Shown one piece after another: positions 28,883-40,325 of a stretch of 64,000 nucleotides of DNA (position 1 is its first letter; each line of letters begins with the position of its first letter). Made by a program: the position numbers and the translations under genes. The notes under the pieces were generated by a model. The model did not search any database, was not told the origin of the DNA, and saw nothing but the letters and a program-made list of their open reading frames with translations. The stretch is from Klebsiella quasipneumoniae subsp. quasipneumoniae (lineage in GTDB: Bacteria > Pseudomonadota > Gammaproteobacteria > Enterobacterales > Enterobacteriaceae), in assembly GCF_020525925.1 (NCBI RefSeq), contig NZ_CP084876.1:2046001-2110000 (forward strand), written 5' to 3'.

Positions 28883-31558
28883 TTAAGCGGATTTTTTCGC
28901 TTTTTTCTCAGCTTTCACCGGAGCTGCTTCGGCTTTCGCGGCTGCTTCGCCTTCGATGAACTCGCGACCGTAGTAGGTATCCAGCAGGATCTGTTTCAGC
29001 TCGGAGATCAGCGGGTAGCGCGGGTTAGCGCCGGTGCACTGGTCATCGAATGCATCTTCAGACAGCTTATCAACGTGGGCCAGGAAGTCAGCTTCCTGAA
29101 CGCCAGCTTCGCGGATAGATTTCGGAATACCCAGCTCAGCTTTCACGCTTTCCAGCCATGCCAGCAGCTTCTCGATTTTCGCTGCGGTACGGTCGCCCGG
29201 TGCGGAGAGACCCAGGTGATCGGCGATTTCAGCGTAGCGACGACGAGCCTGCGGACGGTCGTACTGGCTGAACGCAGTCTGCTTGGTCGGGTTGTCATTC
29301 GCGTTGTAGCGGATAACGTTGCAGATCAGCAGGGCGTTGGCCAGACCGTGCGGAATATGGAACTGGGAACCCAGCTTGTGCGCCATGGAGTGACACACGC
29401 CGAGGAAGGCGTTAGCAAACGCGATACCGGCGATGGTGGCGGCACTGTGTACGCGCTCGCGGGCAACCGGGTTCTTGGAACCTTCGTGGTAGGAAGCCGG
29501 CAGGTACTCTTTCAGCAGTTTCAGCGCCTGCAGAGCCTGGCCGTCAGAGAACTCAGAAGCCAGCACGGAAACGTAAGCTTCCAGGGCGTGGGTCACGGCA
29601 TCCAGACCACCGAACGCACACAGCGATTTCGGCATATCCATCACCAGGTTGGCATCGACGATGGCCATATCCGGGGTCAGCGCGTAGTCTGCCAGCGGAT
29701 ATTTCTGACCTGTCGCATCATCGGTCACAACGGCGAACGGCGTAACTTCAGAACCGGTACCGGAGGTGGTAGTGATCGCCACCATCTTGGCTTTAACACC
29801 CATTTTCGGGAACTTGTAGATACGTTTACGGATGTCCATAAAGCGCAGCGCCAGTTCTTCGAAGTGGGTTTCCGGATGTTCGTACATGACCCACATGATT
29901 TTTGCCGCATCCATCGGGGAACCGCCGCCCAGCGCGATGATCACGTCTGGTTTAAAGGAGTTCGCCAGGTCGGCGCCTTTACGTACGATGGTCAGCGTCG
30001 GGTCAGCTTCAACTTCGAAGAAAACTTCAGTTTCAACACCCGCTGCTTTCAGTACGGAGGTGATCTGATCGGCATAGCCGTTGTTGAACAGGAAGCGGTC
30101 AGTCACGATCAGCGCGCGTTTGTGACCATCAGTAATCACTTCATCCAGTGCGATAGGCAGGGAGCCACGACGGAAGTAGATAGATTTCGGAAGTTTGTGC
30201 CACAACATGTTTTCAGCTCGCTTAGCAACGGTTTTCTTGTTGATCAGGTGTTTCGGACCAACGTTTTCAGAGATGGAGTTACCACCCCAGGAACCACAAC
30301 CCAGAGTCAGGGAAGGAGCGAGTTTGAAGTTGTACAGGTCACCGATACCACCCTGAGAAGCCGGGGTGTTGATCAGGATACGCGCAGTTTTCATCATCTG
30401 GCCGAAGTAAGCCACGCGAGCCGGCTGGTTATCCTGGTCGGTGTACAGGCAAGAGGTATGACCGATACCGCCCATGGCGACCAGTTTTTCAGCTTTGGTC
30501 ACGGCGTCTTCGAAATCTTTCGCACGGTACATCGCCAGCGTCGGAGACAGTTTTTCGTGAGCAAACGGCTCGCTTTCGTCAACGTCGGTGACTTCGCCAA
30601 TCAGAATTTTAGTCGTGGCCGGTACGGTGAAGCCTGCCAGTTCAGCGATTTTCGCCGCAGGCTGACCAACGATAGCGGCGTTCAGCGCGCCATTTTTCAG
30701 GATAATGTCCTGAACGGCTTTCAGCTCTTTACCCTGCAGCAGGTAGCCGCCGTGGCTGGCGAAACGTTCGCGAACCGCGTCATAAACGGAATCAACCACC
30801 ACAACGGACTGCTCAGAAGCACAGATAACGCCGTTATCGAAGGTTTTAGACATCAGAACGGAAGCAACGGCGCGTTTGATGTCAGCCGTTTCATCAATCA
30901 CCACCGGGGTGTTACCGGCACCTACGCCGATAGCAGGTTTACCGGAGCTGTATGCTGCTTTCACCATGCCTGGACCACCGGTCGCAAGGATCAGGTTGAT
31001 GTCCGGGTGGTGCATCAGGGCGTTAGACAGTTCAACAGACGGCTGATCGATCCAGCCAATCAGGTCTTTCGGCGCGCCGGCAGCGATGGCAGCCTGCAGG
31101 ACGATGTCAGCCGCTTTGTTGGTGGCTTCTTTAGCACGCGGGTGCGGAGAGAAAATGATGGCGTTACGCGTCTTCAGGCTGATGAGCGATTTGAAGATGG
31201 CTGTTGAAGTCGGGTTAGTGGTCGGTACGATACCGCAGATGATGCCGATAGGTTCAGCGATAGTGATGGTACCAAAGGTGTCGTCTTCTGACAGGACGCC
31301 ACAGGTTTTTTCGTCTTTATAAGCGTTGTAAATGTATTCGGAAGCGAAGTGGTTTTTGATCACTTTGTCTTCAACGATGCCCATGCCGGATTCGGCAACG
31401 GCCATTTTGGCGAGAGGGATTCGAGCATCTGCAGCGGCCAGCGCGGCGGCGCGGAAGATTTTGTCGACTTGTTCTTGAGTGAAACTGGCATATTCACGCT
31501 GGGCTTTCTTGACACGCTCAACAAGCGCGTTCAGTTCAGCGATATTAGTAACAGCCAT
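28883..31558 (-). CDS. adhE: Bifunctional acetaldehyde-CoA/alcohol dehydrogenase AdhE
   Basis: 891 residues, as in E. coli AdhE. The N-terminal half is a CoA-acylating acetaldehyde dehydrogenase with its catalytic cysteine in NGVICASEQS. The C-terminal half is an iron-dependent alcohol dehydrogenase (GGGSPMDAAK; iron ligands in the HALEAYVS and CHSMAHKLG histidines). It converts acetyl-CoA to ethanol in fermentation, recycling NADH, and forms long filaments called spirosomes. A lysine/alanine-rich tail (AEKKAKKSA) ends the protein. A long antisense open frame across this gene is a shadow. Confidence 0.98.
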   Translation of the reverse strand: MAVTNIAELNALVERVKKAQREYASFTQEQVDKIFRAAALAAADARIPLAKMAVAESGMGIVEDKVIKNHFASEYIYNAYKDEKTCGVLSEDDTFGTITIAEPIGIICGIVPTTNPTSTAIFKSLISLKTRNAIIFSPHPRAKEATNKAADIVLQAAIAAGAPKDLIGWIDQPSVELSNALMHHPDINLILATGGPGMVKAAYSSGKPAIGVGAGNTPVVIDETADIKRAVASVLMSKTFDNGVICASEQSVVVVDSVYDAVRERFASHGGYLLQGKELKAVQDIILKNGALNAAIVGQPAAKIAELAGFTVPATTKILIGEVTDVDESEPFAHEKLSPTLAMYRAKDFEDAVTKAEKLVAMGGIGHTSCLYTDQDNQPARVAYFGQMMKTARILINTPASQGGIGDLYNFKLAPSLTLGCGSWGGNSISENVGPKHLINKKTVAKRAENMLWHKLPKSIYFRRGSLPIALDEVITDGHKRALIVTDRFLFNNGYADQITSVLKAAGVETEVFFEVEADPTLTIVRKGADLANSFKPDVIIALGGGSPMDAAKIMWVMYEHPETHFEELALRFMDIRKRIYKFPKMGVKAKMVAITTTSGTGSEVTPFAVVTDDATGQKYPLADYALTPDMAIVDANLVMDMPKSLCAFGGLDAVTHALEAYVSVLASEFSDGQALQALKLLKEYLPASYHEGSKNPVARERVHSAATIAGIAFANAFLGVCHSMAHKLGSQFHIPHGLANALLICNVIRYNANDNPTKQTAFSQYDRPQARRRYAEIADHLGLSAPGDRTAAKIEKLLAWLESVKAELGIPKSIREAGVQEADFLAHVDKLSEDAFDDQCTGANPRYPLISELKQILLDTYYGREFIEGEAAAKAEAAPVKAEKKAKKSA

Positions 31559-32034
31559 AATGCTCTCCTGATAATGTTAAACTTTTTTAGTAAATCAGTC
31601 GCTCGATTCGACATTATAGACAGGCTGTAAACAGCTTGCATGTAAATGTTTATGTAGGAAAATCAGGACGCTGTTTTACCGATTTACTAAAAAAGCTTTC
31701 TCTTTTTAACTTTCAGGTACTGCTGCCTTCCACTCTGTTGGTGTCATCAAGATTACTCACTTCTGAGTACAAATTACGTGATTTAGATCAAGTATTGGCA
31801 CTGCTGATACCTTTCAGCTGGCTGCTTTTTGACCGGTTCGATCAAGTGTAATGGGAGGGTTTTGAAATTAAAAAAACGATTAGCATTAAAACTACAAATA
31901 GCTAACATTCGATACATATCACCGGGTTATGCATATTTATAATGAATATTGCATGCAAAAAGCGTATGTTTCGCGCAGTTATTTTATGCTGTTAACAGTC
32001 AACCGCCAATTTTGATGATGCTGCGGAGCCCATT
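31559..32034. other. adhE-ychE divergent control region
   Basis: 476 bases without a gene. In E. coli adhE has a long leader with control by Cra, Fis, NarL and translation-level processing. Here I see a palindromic CTGATACCTTTCAG at 31804-31817, a partial match to a Cra site, and very AT-rich DNA at 31860-31990. The ychE start codon is the GTG at its right end. Assignments are tentative. Confidence 0.45.
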
Positions 32035-32682
32035 GTGACTCAATCACTGTTCGATTTTTCTGCATATTTCAAGTTTTTCATCGGCTTATTTGCCCTGGTT
32101 AACCCGGTGGGCATTATTCCGGTGTTCATTAGTATGACCAGCTACCAGCCGGCAGCAGTGCGCAATAAGACCAACCTGACCGCCAACCTGTCGGTGGCGA
32201 TCATCCTCCTGACGTCACTGTTTCTCGGCGATGGCATTCTGCAGATTTTTGGTATCTCCATTGATTCCTTCCGTATCGCCGGCGGCATCCTGGTGGTGAC
32301 CATCGCGATGTCGATGATCAGCGGTAAGCTCGGCGAAGATAAGCAGAACAAGCAGGAGAAGTCGGAGACGGCGGTGAGGGAGAGCATCGGCGTCGTTCCT
32401 CTCGCGCTACCGTTAATGGCCGGACCGGGGGCAATCAGTTCCACTATCGTATGGGGTACGCGGTATCACTCCTGGGTGCATCTCGTCGGTTTTTCACTGG
32501 CGATTGCGGTCTTTGCCCTCTGCTGCTGGGGGATTTTCCGCATGGCGCCATGGCTGGTGCGTCTGCTGGGGCAGACAGGGATTAACGTTATCACCCGTAT
32601 TATGGGCCTGCTGCTGATGGCTCTCGGCATTGAGTTTATTGTGACGGGGATTAAAGCGCTCTTCCCGGGGCTGCTGAGTTAG
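32035..32682 (+). CDS. ychE: MarC-family inner-membrane protein YchE
   Basis: 215 residues with six predicted membrane helices. The GTG start at 32035 follows GCGGAG and gives the same N-terminus layout as E. coli YchE (FKFFIGLFALVNPVGIIPVF). The family (MarC/UPF0056) has no settled function; MarC was once thought to relate to multiple antibiotic resistance, which has not held up. The charged loop EDKQNKQEKSETAVRE divides the two halves. It stands between adhE and opp as in E. coli. Confidence 0.93.
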   Translation: MTQSLFDFSAYFKFFIGLFALVNPVGIIPVFISMTSYQPAAVRNKTNLTANLSVAIILLTSLFLGDGILQIFGISIDSFRIAGGILVVTIAMSMISGKLGEDKQNKQEKSETAVRESIGVVPLALPLMAGPGAISSTIVWGTRYHSWVHLVGFSLAIAVFALCCWGIFRMAPWLVRLLGQTGINVITRIMGLLLMALGIEFIVTGIKALFPGLLS

Positions 32683-33426
32683 TTCGTTGCCACGCAGGCG
32701 GGGAGGCTCCCTTCACGCCTGCGCGATTATTAGCAAAACCTATTAACCAGCGCGGAACCGGCGGTAGGAATACTATTTTGCAATATCGCTATTAATTTCA
32801 TGTTTTTCATTAAGATATGAAATATTTCTCTTAACATTCCCCTCATGTCTCTCCCTCCTGTGATGTTATTTTCTTCACATCATTCTCTGGCGCTTGCTGT
32901 CGGATCATCGAAATGATATTAGTAATTTTAACAAGGCTGCAGATGAATGTGCTAAAAAGTAATCTATTGTTAAATTTTTGTACAAAAAATCATCTTGTGG
33001 TCGCTGCTCAGTATGATGACTGATGTAAATGTCGTAACAGTATGATTGATAAGAATATTTTTGTATCGGCGTATTGTGACAACCGCTAGTGACGTTGGCA
33101 AAGCCGGCAATAAAAGAGAATCCGGTAACATATTTGCAAATTGCATTGGCGGAGGTGTTTACCTTTTGGTACTTTCCGCCGTTATCGTCTGCTGAATTAT
33201 GCGTGTAAATGAGAATCATTTTTAATCGTCTCATTGCGCCTGAACTGCCCTCCAGCGAGGGGGAACGAATCGACGTTAAGACTGCCGTTCGAGCGGTCGT
33301 AATAAATAAGTCGGTGATAGCAATCTGCCAATCGCAAACACTCCTGCGTTGGACAGATCCCGAAAACGGGGAAAAAAACAGGCTGGTTAAAAAACCAGTA
33401 ATTATAATGACTGGAGTTACAACACA
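32683..33426 (+). promoter_or_regulatory. Long oppA upstream region
   Basis: 744 bases without a supportable gene. Next to ychE a nested inverted repeat (CGCAGGCG/CGCCTGCG at 32693-32723 enclosing GGGAGGCTCCC) may end ychE transcription. The middle part is AT-rich. Just before oppA there is a small hairpin CTGGTT-AAAA-AACCAG (33383-33398), then GGAG at 33413 and an ACAACACA stretch up to the start codon. In E. coli and Salmonella, oppA is repressed by the sRNA GcvB pairing at such an ACA-rich site; this part is inferred. Confidence 0.55.
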
Positions 33427-35061
33427 ATGACCATCATCACTAAAAAACGTTTGATCGCCGCAGGAGTGCTATCCGCGCTCATGGCTGGCAATATGGCTAT
33501 GGCAGCGGATGTCCCGGCCGGTGTGCAGCTTTCGGATAAGCAAACGCTGGTGCGAAATAGCGGCGCCGAGCCGCAATCGCTGGACCCGAATAAAATTGAA
33601 GGGGTGCCCGAGGCGAATATTAGCCGCGACCTGTTCGAAGGCTTGCTGAATACCTCGCCGAAAGATGGCCACCCGATCCCTGGTGTGGCAGAGAGCTGGG
33701 ATAATAAAGATTTCAAAGTCTGGACCTTCCATCTGCGTAAAGATGCGAAATGGTCTAACGGCGAGCCGGTTACCGCCCAGGATTTCGTTTATAGCTGGCA
33801 GCGTCTGGTAGACCCGAAAACAGCGTCTCCTTATGCCAGCTACCCGCAGTATGGTCATATCCTCAACGTTGATGAAATCATTGACGGCAAGAAAGCCCCA
33901 GGCGAGCTGGGCGTAAAAGCCATTGACGACCATACGCTGGAAGTCACCCTCAGCGAGCCGGTACCCTATTTTTACAAACTGCTGGTTAACCCGGCGATGT
34001 CTCCTGTCTATAAACCAGCGATTGAAAAGTTTGGCGAGAAGTGGACGCAGCCTGGCAATATCGTCACCAACGGCGCCTACACCCTGAAAGACTGGGTGGT
34101 CAACGAACGTATCGTGATGGAGCGCAACCCGCATTACTGGGATAATGCCAAAACCGTTATCAACACCGTCACCTGGCTGCCGACCTCTTCTGAAGTGACC
34201 TATGTTAACCGTTATCGCAGCGGTGAACTGGATATGACCTATAACCAGCTGCCGATCGAGCTCTTCCAGAAACTGAAAAAAGAGATCCCGAACGAGCTGC
34301 ACGTTGACCCGTATCTGTGTACTTATTACTACGAAATTAACAACCAGAAAGCGCCGTTCACCGACGTGCGCGTGCGTACCGCGCTGAAGCTGGGTCTGGA
34401 TCGCGATATCATTGCCAATAAGGTGAAAGGACAGGGCGATCTGCCGGCCTACGGCTACACCCCGCCGTATACCGATGGCGCGAAGCTGACCGAGCCGGAA
34501 TGGTTTACCTGGTCGCAGGAAAAACGGAATGAAGAAGCGAAAAAACTGCTGGCCGAAGCCGGCTATAGCGCCGATAAACCGTTGACCTTCAACCTGCTGT
34601 ATAACACCTCTGATTTGCACAAGAAGCTGGCGATTGCCGCCGCCTCGCTGTGGCGTAAAAACCTGGGCATTGACGTGAAGCTGGTCAACCAGGAGTGGAA
34701 GACGTTCCTCGATACCCGTCATCAGGGCACCTATGACGTGGCGCGTGCGGGCTGGTGCGCTGACTATAACGAGCCAACCTCTTTCCTGAACACCATGCTT
34801 TCTGACAGCTCAATGAACACTGCGCACTATAAGAGCCCGGCGTTCGACAAAATTATGGCTGAATCCGTAAAAGCATCCGATGAAGCACAGCGCACGGCGG
34901 CCTATGCGAAAGCAGAGCAGCAGCTGGATAAAGACAGCGCGATCGTACCGGTCTATTACTATGTTAACGCCCGCCTGGTGAAACCGTGGGTCGGTGGCTA
35001 CACCGGTAAAGACCCGATGGATAACGTCTATACAAAAGACCTTTACGTTATCAAACATTAA
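33427..35061 (+). CDS. oppA: Periplasmic oligopeptide-binding protein OppA
   Basis: 544 residues. A signal peptide covers residues 1-26 (cleavage at NMAMA-ADVP), followed by an SBP_bac_5 solute-binding domain. It binds peptides of two to five residues with little side-chain specificity and delivers them to OppBC. GAEPQSLDPNKIEG and the C-terminal AIVPVYYYVNARLVKPWVGG match the family closely. It is first in oppABCDF; the 85-base gap to oppB allows it to be made in excess, as is usual. Confidence 0.97.
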   Translation: MTIITKKRLIAAGVLSALMAGNMAMAADVPAGVQLSDKQTLVRNSGAEPQSLDPNKIEGVPEANISRDLFEGLLNTSPKDGHPIPGVAESWDNKDFKVWTFHLRKDAKWSNGEPVTAQDFVYSWQRLVDPKTASPYASYPQYGHILNVDEIIDGKKAPGELGVKAIDDHTLEVTLSEPVPYFYKLLVNPAMSPVYKPAIEKFGEKWTQPGNIVTNGAYTLKDWVVNERIVMERNPHYWDNAKTVINTVTWLPTSSEVTYVNRYRSGELDMTYNQLPIELFQKLKKEIPNELHVDPYLCTYYYEINNQKAPFTDVRVRTALKLGLDRDIIANKVKGQGDLPAYGYTPPYTDGAKLTEPEWFTWSQEKRNEEAKKLLAEAGYSADKPLTFNLLYNTSDLHKKLAIAAASLWRKNLGIDVKLVNQEWKTFLDTRHQGTYDVARAGWCADYNEPTSFLNTMLSDSSMNTAHYKSPAFDKIMAESVKASDEAQRTAAYAKAEQQLDKDSAIVPVYYYVNARLVKPWVGGYTGKDPMDNVYTKDLYVIKH

Positions 35062-35146
35062 TGGCAATACGTGGAGCGGGCCTGTGCTCGCTCCATCGTG
35101 TCTTATTTGAGAGCAGTGCAAAGGCACACGCCAGAAGGTACGGGCA

Positions 35147-36067
35147 ATGTTAAAATTTATCTTACGTCGCTGTCTGGAAGCGATTCCGACGCTATTTATT
35201 CTTATTACCATCTCATTCTTCATGATGCGTTTGGCTCCGGGAAGTCCTTTTACCGGGGAACGCACGCTACCGCCGGAAGTCATGGCGAATATTGAAGCAA
35301 AATACCATTTAAACGACCCCATCATGACGCAGTACTTCAATTACCTGAAGCAGCTGGCGCATGGCGATTTTGGTCCCTCCTTTAAATACAAAGATTATTC
35401 GGTCAACGATCTGGTGGCGGCCAGCTTCCCGGTTTCAGCGAAACTGGGCTTCGCCGCCTTTTTGCTGGCGGTAGTGATCGGTGTCGCTGCGGGCGTTATT
35501 GCCGCTTTGAAGCAGAATACCCGCTGGGACTATGCGGTGATGGGGGTAGCCATGACCGGCGTGGTTATTCCGAGCTTTGTGGTGGCGCCTCTGCTGGTGA
35601 TGATCTTTGCCATTACCCTGCACTGGTTGCCGGGCGGAGGCTGGAACGGCGGGGCGCTGAAATTTATGATCCTGCCGATGGTGGCGCTTTCCCTGGCCTA
35701 TATCGCCAGTATCGCGCGTATTACCCGCGGCTCAATGATTGAAGTGCTGCACTCTAACTTTATCCGCACCGCGCGGGCGAAGGGGCTGCCGATGCGCCGC
35801 ATTATTTTGCGCCATGCGCTGAAGCCGGCGCTGCTGCCGGTGCTCTCCTATATGGGACCGGCTTTCGTGGGCATCATTACGGGCTCAATGGTCATTGAAA
35901 CCATTTACGGCCTGCCGGGGATTGGCCAGCTGTTCGTTAACGGAGCGCTTAACCGAGACTACTCGCTGGTGCTCAGCCTGACGATCCTGGTTGGCGCCCT
36001 GACTATCCTGTTCAACGCCATCGTTGACGTGCTGTACGCCGTTATCGATCCGAAGATTCGCTACTGA
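35147..36067 (+). CDS. oppB: Oligopeptide ABC transporter permease OppB
   Basis: 306 residues with six predicted membrane helices. It belongs to the BPD_transp_1 family; the EAA loop that contacts the ATPases is seen as RTARAKGLPMRRIILRHALKPALLP. With OppC it forms the inner-membrane channel for peptides. It is followed by oppC after 14 bases. Confidence 0.97.
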   Translation: MLKFILRRCLEAIPTLFILITISFFMMRLAPGSPFTGERTLPPEVMANIEAKYHLNDPIMTQYFNYLKQLAHGDFGPSFKYKDYSVNDLVAASFPVSAKLGFAAFLLAVVIGVAAGVIAALKQNTRWDYAVMGVAMTGVVIPSFVVAPLLVMIFAITLHWLPGGGWNGGALKFMILPMVALSLAYIASIARITRGSMIEVLHSNFIRTARAKGLPMRRIILRHALKPALLPVLSYMGPAFVGIITGSMVIETIYGLPGIGQLFVNGALNRDYSLVLSLTILVGALTILFNAIVDVLYAVIDPKIRY

Positions 36068-36081
36068 AGCCGGAGTTCGCC

Positions 36082-36990
36082 ATGATGTTAAGTAAGAAAA
36101 ATAGCGAGGCGCTGGAAAACTTCAGTGAGAAGCTGGAAGTGGAGGGGCGTAGCCTCTGGCAGGATGCGCGTCGCCGCTTTATGCACAACCGCGCCGCGGT
36201 CACCAGCCTGATTATGCTGGTGCTTATTGCGCTGTTCGTGACCTTCGCGCCGATGGTGTCGTCATTCTCCTATTTCGACACCGACTGGGGCATGATGTCC
36301 AACGCCCCGGACATGGCCTCTGGCCACTACTTCGGGACCGATTCCTCCGGTCGCGATCTGCTGGTGCGCGTGGCGATCGGCGGGCGTATTTCGCTGATGG
36401 TCGGGGTGGCGGCGGCGCTGGTGGCGGTGATCCTCGGCACGCTGTACGGTTCGCTTTCCGGTTATCTCGGCGGCAAAGTGGATTCGGTGATGATGCGTCT
36501 GCTGGAGATCCTCAACTCCTTCCCGTTTATGTTCTTCGTTATCCTGCTGGTGACCTTTTTTGGCCAGAATATCCTGTTGATTTTTGTCGCTATCGGCATG
36601 GTCTCCTGGCTGGATATGGCGCGTATCGTACGCGGACAGACCTTGAGCCTGAAGCGCAAAGAGTTTATTGAGGCGGCGCAGGTCGGCGGGGTCTCCACAG
36701 CGAGCATCGTGCTGCGCCATATCGTTCCTAATGTGCTGGGCGTGGTGGTGGTGTACGCCTCGCTGCTGGTCCCCAGCATGATCCTCTTTGAATCCTTCCT
36801 CAGCTTCCTGGGGTTGGGGACGCAGGAGCCGCTCAGCAGCTGGGGGGCATTACTCAGCGATGGCGCCAACTCAATGGAAGTCTCGCCCTGGCTGCTGCTG
36901 TTCCCGGCGGGTTTCCTGGTGGTGACCCTGTTCTGTTTCAACTTTATCGGCGATGGTCTGCGTGATGCCCTCGACCCGAAAGACCGCTAA
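36082..36990 (+). CDS. oppC: Oligopeptide ABC transporter permease OppC
   Basis: 302 residues. Its N-terminal cytoplasmic stretch (to about residue 35, with LWQDARRRFMHN) belongs to the OppC_N domain and is followed by six membrane helices and the EAA loop (EFIEAAQVGGVSTASIVLRH). It forms a heterodimer with OppB. oppD begins 11 bases downstream. Confidence 0.97.
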   Translation: MMLSKKNSEALENFSEKLEVEGRSLWQDARRRFMHNRAAVTSLIMLVLIALFVTFAPMVSSFSYFDTDWGMMSNAPDMASGHYFGTDSSGRDLLVRVAIGGRISLMVGVAAALVAVILGTLYGSLSGYLGGKVDSVMMRLLEILNSFPFMFFVILLVTFFGQNILLIFVAIGMVSWLDMARIVRGQTLSLKRKEFIEAAQVGGVSTASIVLRHIVPNVLGVVVVYASLLVPSMILFESFLSFLGLGTQEPLSSWGALLSDGANSMEVSPWLLLFPAGFLVVTLFCFNFIGDGLRDALDPKDR

Positions 36991-37001
36991 GGAGCGCTGC
37001 C

Positions 37002-38011
<1,010 letters not shown>

Positions 38012-38015
<4 letters not shown>

Positions 38016-39016
38016 ACGCCGTAACTGAACAACGAAAAGTCCTGCTCGAAATTGCCGACCTGAAGGTGCATTTCGATATTAAAGATGGCAAACAGTGGTT
38101 CTGGCAGCCGTCGAAAACGCTGAAAGCCGTAGATGGCGTGACGCTGCGTCTCTATGAAGGTGAGACCCTCGGCGTGGTGGGGGAGTCCGGCTGCGGTAAA
38201 TCGACTTTCGCCCGTGCCATTATTGGTCTGGTGAAGGCTACCGATGGCAAAGTGGCCTGGCTGGGTAAAGATCTGCTGGGCATGAAGCAGGAAGAGTGGC
38301 GCGACGTGCGCAGCGATATCCAGATGATCTTCCAGGATCCGCTGGCCTCGCTGAACCCGCGTATGACCATCGGAGAAATCATCGCTGAGCCATTGCGTAC
38401 CTATCATCCGAAGATGCCGCGTCAGGAAGTGCGCGATCGCGTGAAGGCGATGATGATGAAAGTCGGGCTGCTGCCTAACCTGATCAACCGCTATCCGCAC
38501 GAGTTCTCTGGCGGTCAGTGTCAGCGCATCGGCATTGCGCGGGCGCTGATCCTCGAGCCGAAGCTGATTATCTGCGATGAGCCGGTGTCCGCGCTTGATG
38601 TGTCCATCCAGGCTCAGGTGGTCAACTTGCTGCAGCAGCTGCAGCGTGAAATGGGACTGTCGCTGATATTTATCGCCCACGATCTGGCGGTGGTTAAGCA
38701 CATCTCCGATCGCGTACTGGTGATGTATCTGGGCCATGCGGTGGAGCTGGGAACCTACGATGAGGTGTACCATAATCCGCTACACCCCTATACCAAAGCG
38801 CTGATGTCGGCGGTGCCGATCCCCGATCCGGACCTCGAAAAAACGAAAACCATCCAGCTGCTGGAGGGCGAATTACCCTCGCCGATTAATCCGCCGTCGG
38901 GCTGTGTCTTCCGCACCCGCTGTCCGCTCGCCGGACCGGAGTGCGCCAAAACCCGCCCGGTGCTGGAGGGCAGTTTCCGCCATGCGGTTTCCTGCCTTAA
39001 GGTAGACCCGTTATAA
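38012..39016 (+). CDS. oppF: Oligopeptide ABC transporter ATPase OppF
   Basis: 334 residues. Walker A is GESGCGKST, the signature is FSGGQCQRIG, Walker B is LIICDEPVSALD and the switch histidine is in FIAHDLA. The C-terminal oligo_HPY domain has the cysteine set CVFRTRCPLAGPEC. It pairs with OppD as the second, non-identical ATPase. Last gene of the operon, followed by a strong terminator. Confidence 0.97.
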
Positions 39017-39021
39017 TCTCA

Positions 39022-39050
39022 GGGGCTGACGCAGGTCAGCCCTTTTTTTT
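39022..39050 (+). terminator. opp operon terminator
   Basis: GGGCTGAC-GCAG-GTCAGCCC (39023-39042) followed by eight T residues. The next gene has its ribosome binding site only two bases after the T run. Confidence 0.93.
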
Positions 39051-39064
39051 GCGAGGTTAACGAA

Positions 39065-39898
39065 GTGGGTATGCTTTCTGCCGCTCGCCTGCGGCTTTAT
39101 CATTTGCTTTTCGATCAAAACCGACGTTCCGGCCGCCGCTTCGAAGGGCTGTGCGGACTTTTCGCCTTGCTCAGCGTGGTGGTGATATTTGTCGAATCGG
39201 GGCTGGGCACGCAATATCATCTGACATTAGATGAATGGCATTTATTCGTCTGGCTGGAGCTGATGGTGACCGCGGTCTTTACCCTGGAGTATCTGCTGCG
39301 TATTGCGACATGGCCCAATCCGCTCCACTACATTTTCAGCTTCTGGGGGTTTATTGACTTAGCGACCATCCTGCCGCTATACGTGATGTGGCTGTGGCCG
39401 GAAATTAGCCTCAATTATGTCTTTGCCTGGCGGGCAATGCGGGCGATCCGCGCGTTGCGTATTCTCAAACTGTTGCGCTTTATGCCTTCGCTCAATGTGT
39501 TCTGGCGGGCGATTGTCAGCGCTCGCCATCAACTGATCCTGTTCTATTCGTTTATCGCCATTGTGATGGTGATTTTCGGCTCGTTAATGTACCTGATAGA
39601 AGGGCCAGAGTATGGTTTTACCACGCTCAACGCTTCGGTCTATTGGGCCATTGTGACCATCACCACCGTCGGCTACGGGGATATTACGCCGCACACGCCG
39701 CTGGGCCGCATCCTGGCCTCCATTCTCATCCTGATCGGCTACTCCATTATTGCCATTCCGACCGGGCTTATCACCACCCATATGACCAGCGCCCTGAACC
39801 GGCGGCGCCAGCAGCGGGTATGCCCGCAGTGCCAGCAGGGCGGCCATGACGATAACGCCCGGTTTTGCCACGCCTGCGGTCATGTCTTACCGAAGTAA
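39065..39898 (+). CDS. Voltage-gated potassium channel-like ion transporter with C-terminal zinc ribbon
   Basis: 277 residues. Six membrane segments are visible. S4 is WRAMRAIRALRILKLLRF, with positive charges every third or fourth residue as in a voltage sensor. The pore loop carries the potassium selectivity filter TTVGYGD. After S6 the tail has two cysteine pairs (CPQCQQ and CHAC), a zinc-ribbon-like end not usual in bacterial Kv channels I know. The GTG at 39065 follows GAGG by eight bases; ATG at 39071 is the alternative. It is not the E. coli Kch, which has an RCK domain and lies elsewhere in this neighbourhood. A potassium channel role is inferred from the filter. Confidence 0.85.
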   Translation: MGMLSAARLRLYHLLFDQNRRSGRRFEGLCGLFALLSVVVIFVESGLGTQYHLTLDEWHLFVWLELMVTAVFTLEYLLRIATWPNPLHYIFSFWGFIDLATILPLYVMWLWPEISLNYVFAWRAMRAIRALRILKLLRFMPSLNVFWRAIVSARHQLILFYSFIAIVMVIFGSLMYLIEGPEYGFTTLNASVYWAIVTITTVGYGDITPHTPLGRILASILILIGYSIIAIPTGLITTHMTSALNRRRQQRVCPQCQQGGHDDNARFCHACGHVLPK

Positions 39899-39909
39899 AC
39901 CCTCGGCAT

Positions 39910-39945
39910 AAAAAAAGCCTGCCGGGTGGAACGCGGCAGGCTTTT
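39910..39945. terminator. Bidirectional terminator between the ion channel gene and yciU
   Basis: AAAAGCCTGCC (39913-39923) with GGCAGGCTTTT (39935-39945); A and T flanks serve both strands of the convergent genes. Confidence 0.88.
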
Positions 39946-39961
39946 CACTGGCGGGTCAGCG

Positions 39962-40300
<339 letters not shown>

Positions 40301-40325
40301 TCATTCGGTATCTGATGGGCACGTT

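Noticed and set aside
28859..31207. 782-codon open frame on the plus strand across adhE
   Set aside because: AdhE is certain on the minus strand; the other frame is a codon-bias shadow.
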